Shown here piece by piece: positions 44,272 through 55,617 of a stretch of 64,000 nt of DNA (positions are counted from its first letter, which is position 1; every line of letters begins with the position of its first letter). Both the position numbers and the translations under genes were made by a program. This stretch comes from Pseudomonas sp. RIT-PI-q (lineage in GTDB: Bacteria; Pseudomonadota; Gammaproteobacteria; Pseudomonadales; Pseudomonadaceae). The notes under the pieces were generated by a model that saw only the letters and a program-made list of their open reading frames with translations, searched no databases and was not told the origin of the DNA. The stretch spans positions 1-64,000 of the forward strand of contig NZ_LHPC01000018.1 of the NCBI RefSeq assembly GCF_001297125.1. The letters run 5' to 3'.

Positions 44272-44404
44272 TGTAGCAGCTGGCGAAGCCTGCGTTCGGC
44301 TGCGCAGCAGTCGTAAATCCAGATTGCACGGTTTGCCTGACACACCGCGTGTTCTGATGTTACGACTGCTGCGCAGCCGAACGCAGGCTTCGCCAGCTGC
44401 TACA
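44272..44404. repeat. REP pair, family A
   Basis: Inverted TGTAGCAGCTGGCGAAGCC pair with TGCGCAGCAGTCGT inner arms, nearly the same as at 19523-19655. Confidence 0.88.
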
Positions 44405-44437
44405 AAGGATGTGTCGGCAGCGGTTTTTTTTACGGGC

Positions 44438-44470
44438 AAAAAAAAACGGTGCACCGACCAAGCGCACCGT
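44438..44470 (-). terminator. Intrinsic terminator of zwf-pgl-eda
   Basis: On the minus strand, ACGGTGC / GCACCGT stem followed by a run of eight or more T, placed after the eda stop codon. Confidence 0.88.
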
Positions 44471-44511
44471 AAAGCCGTAGAACACACAACGAAGTGTTTG
44501 GTAAAAGCCGA

Positions 44512-45177
44512 TCAGTCCAGCAGCGCCAATGCTTCGGCGGTGCATTCCTGGATGCGGGCCCAGTCGCCGTTCTTGATCCACTCCGGATCAAGCATCCAGC
44601 TACCGCCCACGCACATCACGTTTTTCAACGCCATGTAGCTCTTGATATTGGCCGGGCTGACGCCGCCAGTCGGGCAGAATTTCACTTCGCCGAATGGACC
44701 GCCCAGGGCTTTGATGGCCGCGACGCCACCGCTGACTTCCGCCGGGAACAGCTTGAAGCGGCGATAACCCAGGCCGTAGCCTTCCATGATGCCCGAGGCG
44801 TTGCTGATGCCTGGCAACAGCGGAATCGGGCTGTCGACGCTGGCTTCGAGCAGATCACGGGTGATGCCCGGCGTGACGATGAACTGCGAGCCCGCCGCTT
44901 CAGCGGCGGCCAGCATGTTGCGATCGAGCACGGTGCCGGCGCCGGTCACCAGTTCTGGACGCTGCTCACGCAGAATCTGAATGGCCTTGAGGCCGAACTG
45001 CGAACGCAGGGTCACTTCCAGGGCGGTCAGGCCACCGGCCGCGAGGGCATCGGCCAGCGGCAGGACGTCCTGTTCGCGAGCGATGGTGATCACCGGCAGA
45101 ATCCGCGCCTTGGCGCAGAGGCTGTCGATCAGGGCAACTTTATCCGCCATGGATACGGTCGGGGATGTGTTTGTCAT
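44512..45177 (-). CDS. eda: 2-keto-3-deoxy-6-phosphogluconate aldolase
   Basis: Entner-Doudoroff aldolase (221 aa) splitting KDPG into pyruvate and glyceraldehyde-3-phosphate. Catalytic Glu54 in LEVTLR and the Schiff-base Lys142 in RRFKLFPAEVSGG are in place, followed by FCPTGGVS. An AAGGA site lies 9 bases before the ATG at 45177. An alternative ATG at 45198 overlaps the pgl stop (ATGA) and would add seven residues. Last gene of zwf-pgl-eda. Confidence 0.97.
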   Translation of the reverse strand: MTNTSPTVSMADKVALIDSLCAKARILPVITIAREQDVLPLADALAAGGLTALEVTLRSQFGLKAIQILREQRPELVTGAGTVLDRNMLAAAEAAGSQFIVTPGITRDLLEASVDSPIPLLPGISNASGIMEGYGLGYRRFKLFPAEVSGGVAAIKALGGPFGEVKFCPTGGVSPANIKSYMALKNVMCVGGSWMLDPEWIKNGDWARIQECTAEALALLD

Positions 45178-45194
45178 AGCGGCTGTTCCTTGGC

Positions 45195-45908
45195 TCATGG
45201 GCACCAGTAAATCTCTAACGTAGGTTGCAAAAACGCGCGAATCGGCATGGCGGCGACATCGTCACCGGCCAATGCGGCACTCAAAGTAGTCAGTTTGGAC
45301 TGACCGGAAATCGATAGAACGGTGGTCTTGGCCGAAGCCAGCAGCGCACGACTCATGGTCAGGCGCTGATGTGGCACGGTCGGCGCCAGCATCGGGTAGC
45401 AACGGCGTGTGCCGTCGACTTTCAAGGCGTCGGCCAGGTTCGGGCTGTTCGGGAACAGTGAAGCGGTGTGCCCGTCATCGCCCATGCCGAGAATCAGCAC
45501 GTCGATCGCCGGCAATTCGGCGAGCAAACGGTCGGCCTGCTCAGCCGCCTGTTCCAGGTTGGCACTGGCGCTGTAGAGGCTCAAGAATTGAGCCTTGGCC
45601 GCCGGGCCTTGCAACAGGTAGCGCTTGAGCAGACCGGCATTGCTGTCGGCGTGCTCAACCGGCACCCAGCGCTCGTCGGCCAGGGTGACGACAACCTTGG
45701 ACCAGTCGAGTTTTTGCTTGGCCAGGTTCTGGAAAAACGCCACCGGGCTGCGTCCACCGGAGACCACCAGCGTTGCAGTACCGCGAGCGTCGATGGCGTC
45801 ACTCAGTTGCTTGGCCACATTCAGCGCCAAACCATCGGCCAGTAGCACCGGGCTCTTGAACTCATGAGCGCTGACGCCCTGAGGCAGTTTCAATTCAGAT
45901 ATCGCCAT
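45195..45908 (-). CDS. pgl: 6-phosphogluconolactonase
   Basis: DevB-type lactonase of 237 aa, hydrolysing 6-phosphogluconolactone. Visible motifs are [47 protein letters not shown] and a late [11 protein letters not shown] at 45908 with GGAGG overlaps the zwf end by 14 bases, so translation is coupled. Confidence 0.96.
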   Translation of the reverse strand: MAISELKLPQGVSAHEFKSPVLLADGLALNVAKQLSDAIDARGTATLVVSGGRSPVAFFQNLAKQKLDWSKVVVTLADERWVPVEHADSNAGLLKRYLLQGPAAKAQFLSLYSASANLEQAAEQADRLLAELPAIDVLILGMGDDGHTASLFPNSPNLADALKVDGTRRCYPMLAPTVPHQRLTMSRALLASAKTTVLSISGQSKLTTLSAALAGDDVAAMPIRAFLQPTLEIYWCP

Positions 45909-47361
45909 ACCACGACCTCCCATCCCGCGTGATCAGTGCAATGGAGCTCATTGGTCCCCAGGAGCCGGCCGCGTACGGCTTGGGCGCATCACCGGATTTT
46001 TTCCACCCGGCGATCAACTGGTCACACCACTTCCACGCGGCTTCGATTTCATCTTTACGGACAAACAGATTCTGATTGCCGCGCATCACTTCCAGTAACA
46101 ACCGCTCGTAGGCATCGGGAATCCGTGCGCTACGCCAGGTATCGGAAAAATTCAGCTGCAACGGACCGCTGCGCAGCTGCATGCCCTTGTCCAGGCCTTG
46201 TTCTTTGGTCATCACGCGCAAGGAAATGCCTTCATCCGGTTGCAGGCGGATAATCAGCTTGTTGCTGATTTGCAGGCGCTGCTCGGGGGCGAAGATGTAG
46301 TGCGACGGTTCCTTGAAGTGGATGACGATCTGCGACAGCTTCTGCGGCATGCGTTTGCCGGTGCGCAGGTAAAACGGTACGCCGGCCCAACGCCAGTTGC
46401 GGATGTCGGCACGCAGGGCGACGAAGGTTTCGGTGTCGCTCTGGGTGTTGGAGTTGGGCTCTTCCAGGTAACCGGGCACCGGTTTGCCTTCGCTGTAGCC
46501 GGCAATGTACTGGCCGCGCACCACTTGCGTGGTCAGGCCTTCCGGGCTGATCGGCGCCAGCGCCTTGAGCACTTTGACTTTCTCGTCACGGATGCTGTCG
46601 GCGGACAGGTCGGCCGGCGGGTCCATGGCGATCAGGCAGAGCAGTTGCAGCAGGTGATTCTGGATCATGTCCCGCAGCTGGCCAGCCTTGTCGAAGTAGC
46701 CCCAGCGGCCTTCGATCCCGACCTTCTCGGCCACGGTAATTTCCACGTGGGAGATGTAATTCTGGTTCCACTGGGTTTCGAACAGGCTGTTGGCGAAACG
46801 CAGGGCGATCAGGTTTTGAACGGTCTCTTTGCCCAGGTAGTGGTCGATGCGGTAAGTGCGGTTCTCCGGGAAGAACTGCGCCACGGCGTCGTTGACCTTG
46901 CGCGAGGACTCCAGGTCCGAACCGATGGGTTTTTCCAGCACCACGCGGGTGTTTTCCGCCAGGCCGACCTTCGACAGGTTCTCGCAGATCGCGCCGTAAA
47001 CCGCTGCCGGGGTGGCGAAATAGGCAATGACCCGTTGCGCGCTACCGGCCATCTCCGCCAGGGCGACGTAATCGTCAGCCTTGAGGAAATCGACGTGTAG
47101 GTAGCTCAGGCGCGACAGGAAACGTTCGACCACGGCTTCGTCCAGTTCTGCACCGACGTAGCGGCGCAGCTCAGAGGCGATGAACGCCAGATGCTCCTGT
47201 TCGCTGCCAGGCTCACGGGCCAGCGCGATAACTCGCGTGTCCTCGTGCAAGAGGCCTGCGCCGTCGAGTTGATAGAGGGCAGGAAACAGCTTGCGCAAGG
47301 CCAGGTCGCCAAGGGCGCCGAACAAGGCAAAGGTGCACGGTTCAACCGTAATCGAAGGCAT
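45895..47361 (-). CDS. zwf: Glucose-6-phosphate 1-dehydrogenase
   Basis: NAD(P)-dependent enzyme of 488 aa, first oxidation step of the Entner-Doudoroff and pentose phosphate pathways. The coenzyme motif [10 protein letters not shown] is at 15-24, EKPIG at 143-147 and the active-site DHYLGKE at 173-179. First gene of zwf-pgl-eda, divergent from hexR, with a HexR-like palindrome between them. Confidence 0.97.
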   Translation of the reverse strand: MPSITVEPCTFALFGALGDLALRKLFPALYQLDGAGLLHEDTRVIALAREPGSEQEHLAFIASELRRYVGAELDEAVVERFLSRLSYLHVDFLKADDYVALAEMAGSAQRVIAYFATPAAVYGAICENLSKVGLAENTRVVLEKPIGSDLESSRKVNDAVAQFFPENRTYRIDHYLGKETVQNLIALRFANSLFETQWNQNYISHVEITVAEKVGIEGRWGYFDKAGQLRDMIQNHLLQLLCLIAMDPPADLSADSIRDEKVKVLKALAPISPEGLTTQVVRGQYIAGYSEGKPVPGYLEEPNSNTQSDTETFVALRADIRNWRWAGVPFYLRTGKRMPQKLSQIVIHFKEPSHYIFAPEQRLQISNKLIIRLQPDEGISLRVMTKEQGLDKGMQLRSGPLQLNFSDTWRSARIPDAYERLLLEVMRGNQNLFVRKDEIEAAWKWCDQLIAGWKKSGDAPKPYAAGSWGPMSSIALITRDGRSWYGDI

Positions 47362-47426
47362 GATGTTTGTTCTTTTATCAAGTTAAGCTACAAATACCTT
47401 TTTTCAAGGCATCACTCAAGGGAAAA

Positions 47427-47442
47427 TGTAGTAATAACCACA
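47427..47442. promoter_or_regulatory. HexR operator candidate (zwf/hexR)
   Basis: TGTAGTAATAACCACA is a 16-base imperfect palindrome (12 of 16 positions symmetric) in the 217-base zwf/hexR control region. It resembles HexR sites but only approximates the TTGT-N7/8-ACAA form known in P. putida. Confidence 0.65.
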
Positions 47443-47578
47443 ACATTTTCGCAAAATACAGATTCCGAGTGGTGGTCGGTCGGAGCCATCAGTAGGATAG
47501 GCCACCGTTACGGGCCGCATCAAAGGCCCTTTTTGCATAGCAGACCGCTTGTTTGCGCTGCTGACTTAAGGAACATCT

Positions 47579-48448
47579 ATGGACCGCGTGCGAAATTTAC
47601 TGGAACAGATCCAGAATCGCCTTGAAGACCTGAACAAGGCCGAACGCAAAGTCGCCGAAGTGATCCTGCTCAACCCACAGCAGGCCACCCGGTTCAGCAT
47701 CGCCGCCCTCGCCCAGGCCTCAAAAGTCAGCGAGCCGACAGTCAACCGTTTCTGCCGTTCGTTCGGCGTCAGCGGTTACCCGGAACTCAAGCTGCAATTG
47801 GCGCAAAGCCTGGCCAGTGGCGCGGCGTATGTCAGCCGTGCGGTCGAGGCCGATGACAATCCCGAGGCGTACACGAAAAAGATCTTCGGCAGCGCCATCG
47901 CCTCGCTGGACAGTGCCTTGCAGGCGCTGGACCCGAACCTGATCAGCCGCGCCGTCGACCTGTTGATCCAGGCCCGGCAGATCCACTTCTTCGGCCTCGG
48001 TGCCTCGGCCCCGGTGGCGCTGGATGCGCAGCACAAGTTTTTCCGTTTCAACCTGGCCGTCACCGCCCATGCGGACGTGCTGATGCAGCGGATGATTGCG
48101 TCGGTGGCCCACACTGGCGAGCTGTTCGTGATCATTTCCTACACCGGCCGCACCCGCGAACTGGTGGAAGTGGCGCGCATTGCCCGGGAAAACGGCGCTT
48201 CGGTGCTGGGCCTGACGGCCGAGGGTTCGCCATTGGCCAAAGCCAGTACGTTGAGCCTGAACATTCCGTTGCCGGAAGACACCGACATCTATATGCCGAT
48301 GACCTCGCGGATCATTCAGCTGACGGTGCTGGATGTGCTGGCGACCGGCATGACCTTGCGTCGGGGCGTGGACTTCCAGCCGCATTTGCGCAAGATCAAG
48401 GAAAGCCTGAATGCCAGTCGGTATCCGATTGGGGATGAGTTCAATTAG
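47579..48448 (+). CDS. hexR: HexR, RpiR-family repressor of glucose catabolism
   Basis: A 289-aa repressor. The N-terminal RpiR helix-turn-helix domain is at about 1-77 ([40 protein letters not shown]) and the SIS sugar-phosphate-binding domain at about 125-255 ([40 protein letters not shown]). In pseudomonads it binds KDPG and represses zwf, edd and gap. It is divergent from zwf, and candidate operators are seen at 47427 and 62409. Confidence 0.96.
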   Translation: MDRVRNLLEQIQNRLEDLNKAERKVAEVILLNPQQATRFSIAALAQASKVSEPTVNRFCRSFGVSGYPELKLQLAQSLASGAAYVSRAVEADDNPEAYTKKIFGSAIASLDSALQALDPNLISRAVDLLIQARQIHFFGLGASAPVALDAQHKFFRFNLAVTAHADVLMQRMIASVAHTGELFVIISYTGRTRELVEVARIARENGASVLGLTAEGSPLAKASTLSLNIPLPEDTDIYMPMTSRIIQLTVLDVLATGMTLRRGVDFQPHLRKIKESLNASRYPIGDEFN

Positions 48449-48478
48449 GCCAGGATTTTGATTGCCTGCCCGGGCCTC

Positions 48479-48542
48479 TTCGCTGGCAAGCCAGCTCCTA
48501 CAAAAGCGGTGCGCAGCCTGTAGGAGCTGGCTTGCCAGCGAA
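48479..48542. repeat. REP pair, family C
   Basis: Inverted pair of TGTAGGAGCTGGCTTGCCAG elements with a short spacer between convergent hexR and mutarotase genes. Confidence 0.87.
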
Positions 48543-48555
48543 GGCGCCAGCCACC

Positions 48556-49428
48556 TCAACACATCACTTGAGCCAAACCGCCAACCCGCGCCTGCAAACT
48601 CAAATGCGCCCGCTCCCCCGGCGCCAGGCTCAGGCTATCCGTCCCACCGCTGGCCGCTTCCACGCAGACAAACTCGCACACCTCATTCCAGCTCACCCCC
48701 AATAACGGCCGCGAACCCGGATGCCAAACCACGGTGTCGGCATGGTCGCCGGTGTCGATGCACAATTCCCGCTGCCAGGCGTGGTCCTTGAGCTGCAATT
48801 CACCGTCATGCTGGAACACCCGCTGACAGCCGCCATCGACTCGAAGCTCGCCTTCCTGATGACAAACCTGACGGTTCAACTGGTCGTAACCGTGCGCCCC
48901 GTCGAGCCCAGACAGCGCTATCTCACCAACGTCACCAATACGCCAATACGCGTGCAACGCCTGACTCAATTGGCACGGCAGGCTGTCCTGATGCTCGGTG
49001 CTCAGGCGTAAATCCATACGTTCGCCAAGGTGTGCATGCAGGTCCACTTGCCAGTCGCATAGCTGAAGCTGCCAATGCAGGCGCACGCCATCGTCGTCAT
49101 GGCGGCTGTCGATCAGCTTCCAGTCGATCAACCGAGCCCAACCATGGGACGGCCAGGCGTTTTCACTCGGATGCCGGCCATACCACGGCCAACACACCGG
49201 CACACCGCCGCGAATCGCCCCGACCTGTGGCCACTTCGCCGCGCACCACAACCAGGGTTTCTGGCCCTTGGGCTGGAAGTGCAGCAACTGCGCGCCCTGC
49301 CGACTGAACACCGCCTGACACAGCGGATGGTCGATCACCAGCACATCGCGCTTCTGATAGCGCTCCCACGCAAACACCGGACGTTCGCGCAAGGATTTGA
49401 AGAAGCGTTGTAGCGGATGCTCATGCAT
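48556..49428 (-). CDS. D-hexose-6-phosphate mutarotase (YeaD-like)
   Basis: A 290-aa aldose-1-epimerase-fold protein. The N-terminal VIDHPLCQAVFSRQGAQLLH and GVPVCWPWYGRHP stretches, HGWARLIDWK, and the late VWHPGSRPLLGVSWNEVCEFVCVE identify the YeaD/glucose-6-phosphate 1-epimerase group. It would interconvert anomers of glucose-6-phosphate for Zwf. It follows oprB on the same strand, beyond a terminator. Confidence 0.9.
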   Translation of the reverse strand: MHEHPLQRFFKSLRERPVFAWERYQKRDVLVIDHPLCQAVFSRQGAQLLHFQPKGQKPWLWCAAKWPQVGAIRGGVPVCWPWYGRHPSENAWPSHGWARLIDWKLIDSRHDDDGVRLHWQLQLCDWQVDLHAHLGERMDLRLSTEHQDSLPCQLSQALHAYWRIGDVGEIALSGLDGAHGYDQLNRQVCHQEGELRVDGGCQRVFQHDGELQLKDHAWQRELCIDTGDHADTVVWHPGSRPLLGVSWNEVCEFVCVEAASGGTDSLSLAPGERAHLSLQARVGGLAQVMC

Positions 49429-49475
49429 GTGCCACGGTCCTGAAAATCATCTGTCACCCGGGGTGCGCCGCCCCC

Positions 49476-49506
49476 AAAAAAAAGCGGACAGCCTGGGCTG
49501 TCCGCA
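49476..49506 (-). terminator. Intrinsic terminator of oprB
   Basis: Minus strand GCGGACA / TGTCCGC stem with a short loop, followed by eight T. It lies between the oprB stop and the mutarotase start, so mutarotase may need its own promoter or read-through. Confidence 0.88.
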
Positions 49507-49543
49507 AAAATGCGCACATAGAGAGGAGCTTATCGCAACAGCG

Positions 49544-50890
49544 TTAGAACACCGACTGAATTTTCAGGCCGGCGACCAGCGCGTTATCAACTTCATCAAC
49601 ACCACCTGGGTGAGTGATGTATTGCAGGTTAGGACGCACAGTCAGCCAGTTGGTAACGTGGAAGCCGTAGTTGACCTCGTAGTTGTACTCGGTGGAACGC
49701 AGTGGCGCGAACAGTGGATCTTCGTAGTTGGTGACGCCATTGGCGGCGTTGGTCAGCTCAGCGTTTTTCTTCACGTCATCGTTGACATGGATACGGGCGA
49801 AACCGATCCCCATGTCATCTTTCGGACGTGCATCGAACGGGCCTTTGTACACAAACATCAGCGACTGGTAGTTGTCGACGATGTTGGTGTCCTTGTCGTG
49901 GAAAGTGGCGTTGGCCGCGATGTTCAGACCGCGGGAAGCGTCACCGTTGTGGCTGGTGAGTTGTTGCTGCGCAACGAACCAGTAGCCGTGCTTGCTGCTG
50001 TGGCTGCGGAAGGCGTTGCCACTGGTGGCCGCATCATCGCCGTTGTCGTCTTCACGAACGTCATCAGCCTTGGCCGTGCTTTTGTAGTAACCGACACGGT
50101 ATTCGCCCGGCAGATTGCCAGGGTTAGGCAACCAGACCAACTCGACCGGCAAGACGGTGCCCGCCGTACCACTGCCGCTGAGCTTGAAGCCGTTACCGTG
50201 CTCCAGTTGCGTCGGGTTCTGGTTGTACGCGCCGATCTGCGCATAGAACTCAGGCGAGATGTTGTACTTGACGCGGATCGCGGCCTGGCTGATCGGCCAG
50301 TTGTACCAGATGTTGGTCGCCCAGTTACCCACCTGGGAACCGCAGAAGGCCAGGTTCTGGAACTCGCACGGGAAGGTGTTGAAGTCTTCGCCTTCGCCGA
50401 AGTAACCGGCCTTGACGTCCAGTTTGTTGTCGAAGAACTGGTGCTTGATCCACAGTTGGGTCAGACGGACCATGTGGCCACGACCGTAGACTTCCTGCGA
50501 GGAACTCAAGGTGCCGGCACGCGGGTCGCCCACACGGTCATTGGAGATGTTTTCACCGTTACGGTTGGTGAACTGGACCTTGGCCTGGGTGTTATCCCAA
50601 CCGAACAGTTTTTGCAGGTCCAGCGCCGCGCCCAGGCCAAACTGGTCGGCGTAACGCGCAGTCTTGTCGTTGTTGAAGCCGCCGTGGAGGTTGCCACCCA
50701 CTTCACCGACGTAGTCCATTTTGATGTCGATGCCTTGCTCGATCAGCTTGGTTCGTTCTCCACCCCAATCACCGGTCATCCACTCAGAATCGGCGCTGAA
50801 CGCGTCAGCCGCGTGCACACTACCGGCCAGCATCATTGCCGCAACGGCTGACAACTGGCAGATAAGCTGAGCGTTGTTCTTCTTCTTCAT
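49544..50890 (-). CDS. oprB: Carbohydrate-selective porin OprB
   Basis: Outer-membrane beta-barrel for glucose and other sugars, 448 aa, with a signal peptide of about 27 residues (cleavage after SVHA). ADAFSADSEWMTGDWGGERT is the usual OprB N-terminus, and the C-terminus ends in phenylalanine (LKIQSVF) as expected for barrel insertion. It lies after gtsABCD on the same strand. A CA motif (AATAACAATAA) precedes its ribosome site. Confidence 0.95.
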   Translation of the reverse strand: MKKKNNAQLICQLSAVAAMMLAGSVHAADAFSADSEWMTGDWGGERTKLIEQGIDIKMDYVGEVGGNLHGGFNNDKTARYADQFGLGAALDLQKLFGWDNTQAKVQFTNRNGENISNDRVGDPRAGTLSSSQEVYGRGHMVRLTQLWIKHQFFDNKLDVKAGYFGEGEDFNTFPCEFQNLAFCGSQVGNWATNIWYNWPISQAAIRVKYNISPEFYAQIGAYNQNPTQLEHGNGFKLSGSGTAGTVLPVELVWLPNPGNLPGEYRVGYYKSTAKADDVREDDNGDDAATSGNAFRSHSSKHGYWFVAQQQLTSHNGDASRGLNIAANATFHDKDTNIVDNYQSLMFVYKGPFDARPKDDMGIGFARIHVNDDVKKNAELTNAANGVTNYEDPLFAPLRSTEYNYEVNYGFHVTNWLTVRPNLQYITHPGGVDEVDNALVAGLKIQSVF

Positions 50891-50905
50891 CCCTACATCC
50901 TCGTT

Positions 50906-50916
50906 TTATTGTTATT
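50906..50916 (-). promoter_or_regulatory. CA motif in the oprB leader
   Basis: Minus strand AATAACAATAA, about 15 bases before the oprB start codon, fits the AAnAAnAA pattern of Hfq/Crc targets. Confidence 0.55.
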
Positions 50917-50999
50917 AACTGTTTTTATCTAACGCGGTTACATCAAGTGCAGTGCGCGTCAGGCCTCACACCGCGTATTCCCCTGGTGGAGTGAACTCC

Positions 51000-51085
51000 T
51001 GTGGGAGCTGGCTTGCCTGCGATGGCATCAATCCGGTTCGACGTCGAACCGAGGCGCCTGCATCGCGGGCAAGCCCGCTCCCACA
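51000..51085. repeat. REP pair, family B, mixed arms
   Basis: TGTGGGAGCTGGCTTGCCTG faces CGGGCAAGCCCGCTCCCACA; an imperfect palindrome between gtsD and oprB. The spacer contains its own inverted GGTTCGACGTCGAACC. Confidence 0.85.
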
Positions 51086-51109
51086 TGACCGCATTCCAAC
51101 ATTTGATTT

Positions 51110-52270
<1,161 letters not shown>

Positions 52271-52272
52271 GA

Positions 52273-53118
52273 TTACCCCTTGACTGCGCCGGCCGTCAGC
52301 CCGCGCACGAAATACTTGCCTGCGACCACATAGACCAGCAGGGTCGGCAGCCCGGCGATCATCGCCGCCGCCATATCAACGTTATATTCCTTGGCCCCGG
52401 TACTGGTGTTGACCAAGTTGTTCAACGCCACCGTGATCGGTTGCGAATCACCGCTGGAGAACACCACGCCGAACAGGAAGTCGTTCCAGATCTGAGTGAA
52501 CTGCCAGATCAGGCAGACCATGATGATCGGGGTGGACATCGGCAGGATGATCAAGCGGAAGATGGTGAAGAAACCCGCGCCATCCAGCCGCGCCGCCTTC
52601 ACCAGCGCGTCGGGAAAGCTGACGTAGTAGTTACGGAAAAACAGCGTGGTGAACGCCAGGCCGTAGACCACATGCACGAACACCAGGCCCGTGGTGGTGC
52701 TGGCCAGGCCCATCTTGCCGAGGGTGAACGAGGCCGGCAGCAGGACGGTCTGGAACGGCAGGAAGCAACCGAACAGCAGCAGGCCGAAGAACAACTGCGA
52801 ACCACGAAAGCGCCACATCGACAGCACATAGCCGTTCAGCGCACCGATGGCGGTGGAGATCAGCACCGCCGGGACGGTGATCTTGATCGAGTTCCAGAAA
52901 TACCCGTCGACCGTGGCCCAGGCCTTGACCCAGCCAATGCCGCTGACCACGGTCGGCCAGCTCAGCAGGTTGCCGGTGTTGATGTCTTCCGGCGTCTTGA
53001 AACTGGTCAACAGCATGACCACCAGCGGAATCAGGTAAAGCAATACGGCAAGGATCAGCACGCCGTAGATCGCGATGCGACTCAGGCTGATAGAAGGTTT
53101 GGCAGCGAAACTAGTCAT
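52273..53118 (-). CDS. gtsC: Glucose ABC transporter permease GtsC
   Basis: Inner-membrane permease of 281 aa with six hydrophobic segments. The ATPase-contacting EAA loop reads DALVKAARLDGAGFFTIFRLIILP. The N-terminus is MalG-like (LYLIPLVVMLLTSFKTPEDI). It overlaps gtsB by 8 bases. Confidence 0.95.
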   Translation of the reverse strand: MTSFAAKPSISLSRIAIYGVLILAVLLYLIPLVVMLLTSFKTPEDINTGNLLSWPTVVSGIGWVKAWATVDGYFWNSIKITVPAVLISTAIGALNGYVLSMWRFRGSQLFFGLLLFGCFLPFQTVLLPASFTLGKMGLASTTTGLVFVHVVYGLAFTTLFFRNYYVSFPDALVKAARLDGAGFFTIFRLIILPMSTPIIMVCLIWQFTQIWNDFLFGVVFSSGDSQPITVALNNLVNTSTGAKEYNVDMAAAMIAGLPTLLVYVVAGKYFVRGLTAGAVKG

Positions 53119-54019
53119 GACGCTTGGTCCTCAGCTCGGAGTACAGGTAAGGCACGATGATTGCGAGAATCGCACCGAGCATCAGAATCGCACTGGCCGA
53201 GCCCATGCCCATCTGGCCGCGACTGAACGTAAAGGAATACATGAACATCGCAGGCAGGTCGGAGGAGTAACCCGGGCCGCCAGCAGTCATTGCCGCCACC
53301 AGGTCGAAACTCTTGATCGCGATGTGGGCCAGGATCATTACCGCGCTGAAGAACACCGGGCGCAGGCTGGGCAACACCACTTTCAGGTAAATCCGCGGCA
53401 TGCTCGCGCCATCGATCTGGGCGGCACGGATGATCGATTGATCAACCCCACGCAGACCGGCGAGGAACATCGCCATGATAAAACCCGAGGCCTGCCATAC
53501 CGCCGCAATCACCAGGCAATACACCACGCGGTCCGGGTCGATCAGCCAGTCCAGGCGAAAGCCTTCCCAGCCCCAGTCACGCAACAATTTGTCCAGGCCC
53601 ATGCCCGGGTTGAGCAACCATTTCCAGGCCGTACCGGTGACGATCATCGAGAGCGCCATCGGGTACAGGTAAATGGTGCGGATGAAACCTTCGCGACGAA
53701 TGCGCTGGTCAAGAAACACCGCCAGCAGCACACCGATCACCAGGGTGATACCGATAAACATGCCGCCGAAAACTGCCAGGTTCTTGCTCGCCACCCACCA
53801 ACGGTCGTTGTCGAACAACCGCTGGTATTGCGCCAGGCCCGCCCATTTGTAAGTGGGCAGGAAGGTCGAAGTGGTGAACGACAGGACAAACGTCCAGAGG
53901 ATATAGCCATAGAAGCCCACCAGGACGATGAACATGCTCGGCGCCAGCACCAGTTTGGGGAGCCAGCGCTGCAATGCATCGAACGGCGAGGCCTTGCTGA
54001 ACACAGCAACAGAACTCAT
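53111..54019 (-). CDS. gtsB: Glucose ABC transporter permease GtsB
   Basis: Second permease, 302 aa, MalF-like, with six membrane segments and the EAA loop DQSIIRAAQIDGASMPRIYLKVVLP. It lies between gtsA (with a REP pair in the gap) and gtsC (overlapping). Confidence 0.95.
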   Translation of the reverse strand: MSSVAVFSKASPFDALQRWLPKLVLAPSMFIVLVGFYGYILWTFVLSFTTSTFLPTYKWAGLAQYQRLFDNDRWWVASKNLAVFGGMFIGITLVIGVLLAVFLDQRIRREGFIRTIYLYPMALSMIVTGTAWKWLLNPGMGLDKLLRDWGWEGFRLDWLIDPDRVVYCLVIAAVWQASGFIMAMFLAGLRGVDQSIIRAAQIDGASMPRIYLKVVLPSLRPVFFSAVMILAHIAIKSFDLVAAMTAGGPGYSSDLPAMFMYSFTFSRGQMGMGSASAILMLGAILAIIVPYLYSELRTKRHD

Positions 54020-54063
54020 GGGAAGATCCCGTACTAGAGAAAAGGACTACTTAGGCATCCCTT

Positions 54064-54166
54064 GTGGGAGTGGGCTTCTGTGGGAGCTGGCTTGCCTGCG
54101 ATGGCATCACCTCAGTGCAACTGATAAACCGAGGTGATGCCATCGCGGGCAAGCCCGGCTCCCACA
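54064..54166. repeat. REP pair inside the gts operon, with an extra REP fragment
   Basis: Inverted TGTGGGAGCTGGCTTGCCTG pair between gtsA and gtsB, preceded by a truncated REP start (TGTGGGAGTGGGCT at 54064). Placed after the binding-protein gene, it may protect the upstream gtsA message and lower expression of gtsBCD. Confidence 0.82.
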
Positions 54167-54192
54167 AAATCCCTGCCACAAGGTGCTAACGG

Positions 54193-55494
54193 TTACTTGG
54201 CCGCTTTGATAGCTGTGCCGAGTTGCTTGGCGGCCGTGGCCGGATCGGCTTTCGGGTCGTTGATGAAGTTGGTCACGACATCAAAGAACGCACCCTGTAC
54301 CGCCAGCGTGGTTGCCATGTTGTGCGCCATGCTTGGCTGCAGGCCGCCGGACTTGGCGTCCGCCAGGAAGTCCTTGGCGGCGGTCTGGGCGCAGGCGTCG
54401 AAACCGTATTTGCCCATGTCGTTCAGCATGTCGATTCGAACCGGGATCGAGCCTTTGTTGATGCTGAAGACTTTCTGGAAGTTCTCACCCAGCACGATCT
54501 TCGCAATGTCTTGCTGAGCGGCAGCAGTGCCCTTGTCTTTCTGCTTGAACACGGCCAGGGAATCGATGTTGTAGGTGAAGGCCTTGTCGGTGCCCGGGAA
54601 GGCTACGCACTCGTAGTCTTTACCGGCGACTTTCTTGGCTGCCGTCCACTCGCTCTTGGCCCAGTCACCCATGATCTGCATGCCGGCCTTGCCGTTGATG
54701 ACCTTGGCCGCTTCGAGGTTCCAGTCCTGGCCTTTGCCGTCGACGTCCATGTAGGTCGCGACTTTCTTCAGCTCGGTCAGCGCCTTGACCATTTCAGGAC
54801 CGGTCAGCGCAGCGTTGTCCAGATCGACCAGGGCTTTCTTGTAGCCGTCGACGCCCATGACCGAAAGCACCACCGCTTCGAATACGGTGCTGTCCTGCCA
54901 AGGCTGGCCGCCGTGGGCCAGCGCAATGAAGCCCGCAGCCTTGAGCTTGTCGCCGGCCGCGTAGAATTCCTGAAGGGTGGTCGGGGCTTTTTCGATGCCG
55001 GCTTTCTTGAAGACTTCCGGGTTGATCCACAGCCAGTTGACGCGGTGAATGTTCACCGGCACGGCCACGTAGTCACCCTCGTACTTCACGGTATCGGAGA
55101 CTTTCTTGTCGAGCAGGCTGTCCCACTTTTCGGTCTTGGCAGCGTCTTTCAACACGTCGGTGTCGAGCAGGCCGGTAGACGCCCATTCCTGGATGTCCGG
55201 ACCTTTGATCTGCGCTACGCCTGGCGGGTTACCGGCCACGGCGCGGCTTTTGAGTACGGTCATGGCGGTAGCGCCACCACCACCGGCGACTGCGCCGTCC
55301 TTCCAGGTGAAGCCGTCTTTTTCGACTTGAGCCTTGAGGACATCGACCGCTGCCTTTTCACCACCAGAGGTCCACCAGTGAACGACTTCCACCGAACCTT
55401 TGGAATCGGCGGCAAGGGTACTCAACGGGAATGCAGAAAGAGGGAGCAGTGACGCGAGAGAAATGACAGTAGCGAGGCGAGAAATCGCATTCAT
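54193..55494 (-). CDS. gtsA: Glucose ABC transporter binding protein GtsA
   Basis: Periplasmic sugar-binding protein of 433 aa with a signal peptide of about 28 residues (cleavage after STLAA). [20 protein letters not shown] at the mature N-terminus is typical of pseudomonad glucose/mannose binding proteins. First gene of gtsABCD. Its leader has a CA motif touching the ribosome site, and about 100 bases upstream is the composite motif shared with the AGE gene. Confidence 0.95.
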   Translation of the reverse strand: MNAISRLATVISLASLLPLSAFPLSTLAADSKGSVEVVHWWTSGGEKAAVDVLKAQVEKDGFTWKDGAVAGGGGATAMTVLKSRAVAGNPPGVAQIKGPDIQEWASTGLLDTDVLKDAAKTEKWDSLLDKKVSDTVKYEGDYVAVPVNIHRVNWLWINPEVFKKAGIEKAPTTLQEFYAAGDKLKAAGFIALAHGGQPWQDSTVFEAVVLSVMGVDGYKKALVDLDNAALTGPEMVKALTELKKVATYMDVDGKGQDWNLEAAKVINGKAGMQIMGDWAKSEWTAAKKVAGKDYECVAFPGTDKAFTYNIDSLAVFKQKDKGTAAAQQDIAKIVLGENFQKVFSINKGSIPVRIDMLNDMGKYGFDACAQTAAKDFLADAKSGGLQPSMAHNMATTLAVQGAFFDVVTNFINDPKADPATAAKQLGTAIKAAK

Positions 55495-55503
55495 CTAGTA
55501 GTA

Positions 55504-55519
55504 CCTTTCTTGTTGTTAT
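55504..55519 (-). promoter_or_regulatory. CA motif at the gtsA ribosome site
   Basis: Minus strand ATAACAACAAGAAAGG runs the AAnAAnAA-type motif directly into the Shine-Dalgarno. Confidence 0.7.
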
Positions 55520-55578
55520 GCATGCAAGTCTGGTGCTTGCGCTGCATAGGATTTTAAACAGGAGTTATCCCTTCGCAG

Positions 55579-55617
55579 GTAACGAAGGGACGTTCGAATG
55601 TCACCACATGGTTACAC
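55579..55617 (-). promoter_or_regulatory. Composite motif upstream of gtsA, GltR box candidate
   Basis: On the plus strand GTAACGAAGGG, 8 bases, then ATGTCACCA and GTTACAC. The same two blocks at the same spacing occur at 56932-56970. Read on the minus strand these are GTNAC units at relative positions 0, +11 and +32, as expected for an OmpR-family response regulator. Confidence 0.6.

Larger units (their letters stand above)
44186..44511. other. Intergenic region with REP pair and eda terminator
   Basis: A 326-base gap between the dioxygenase gene start and the eda stop. It contains the family A REP pair (44272-44404) and the eda terminator (44438-44470). No further gene is visible. Confidence 0.7.

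Noticed and set aside
44186..44329. Extended N-terminus of the intradiol dioxygenase
   Set aside because: Extra residues are encoded partly by a REP arm; ATG at 44185 has a GA-rich ribosome site.
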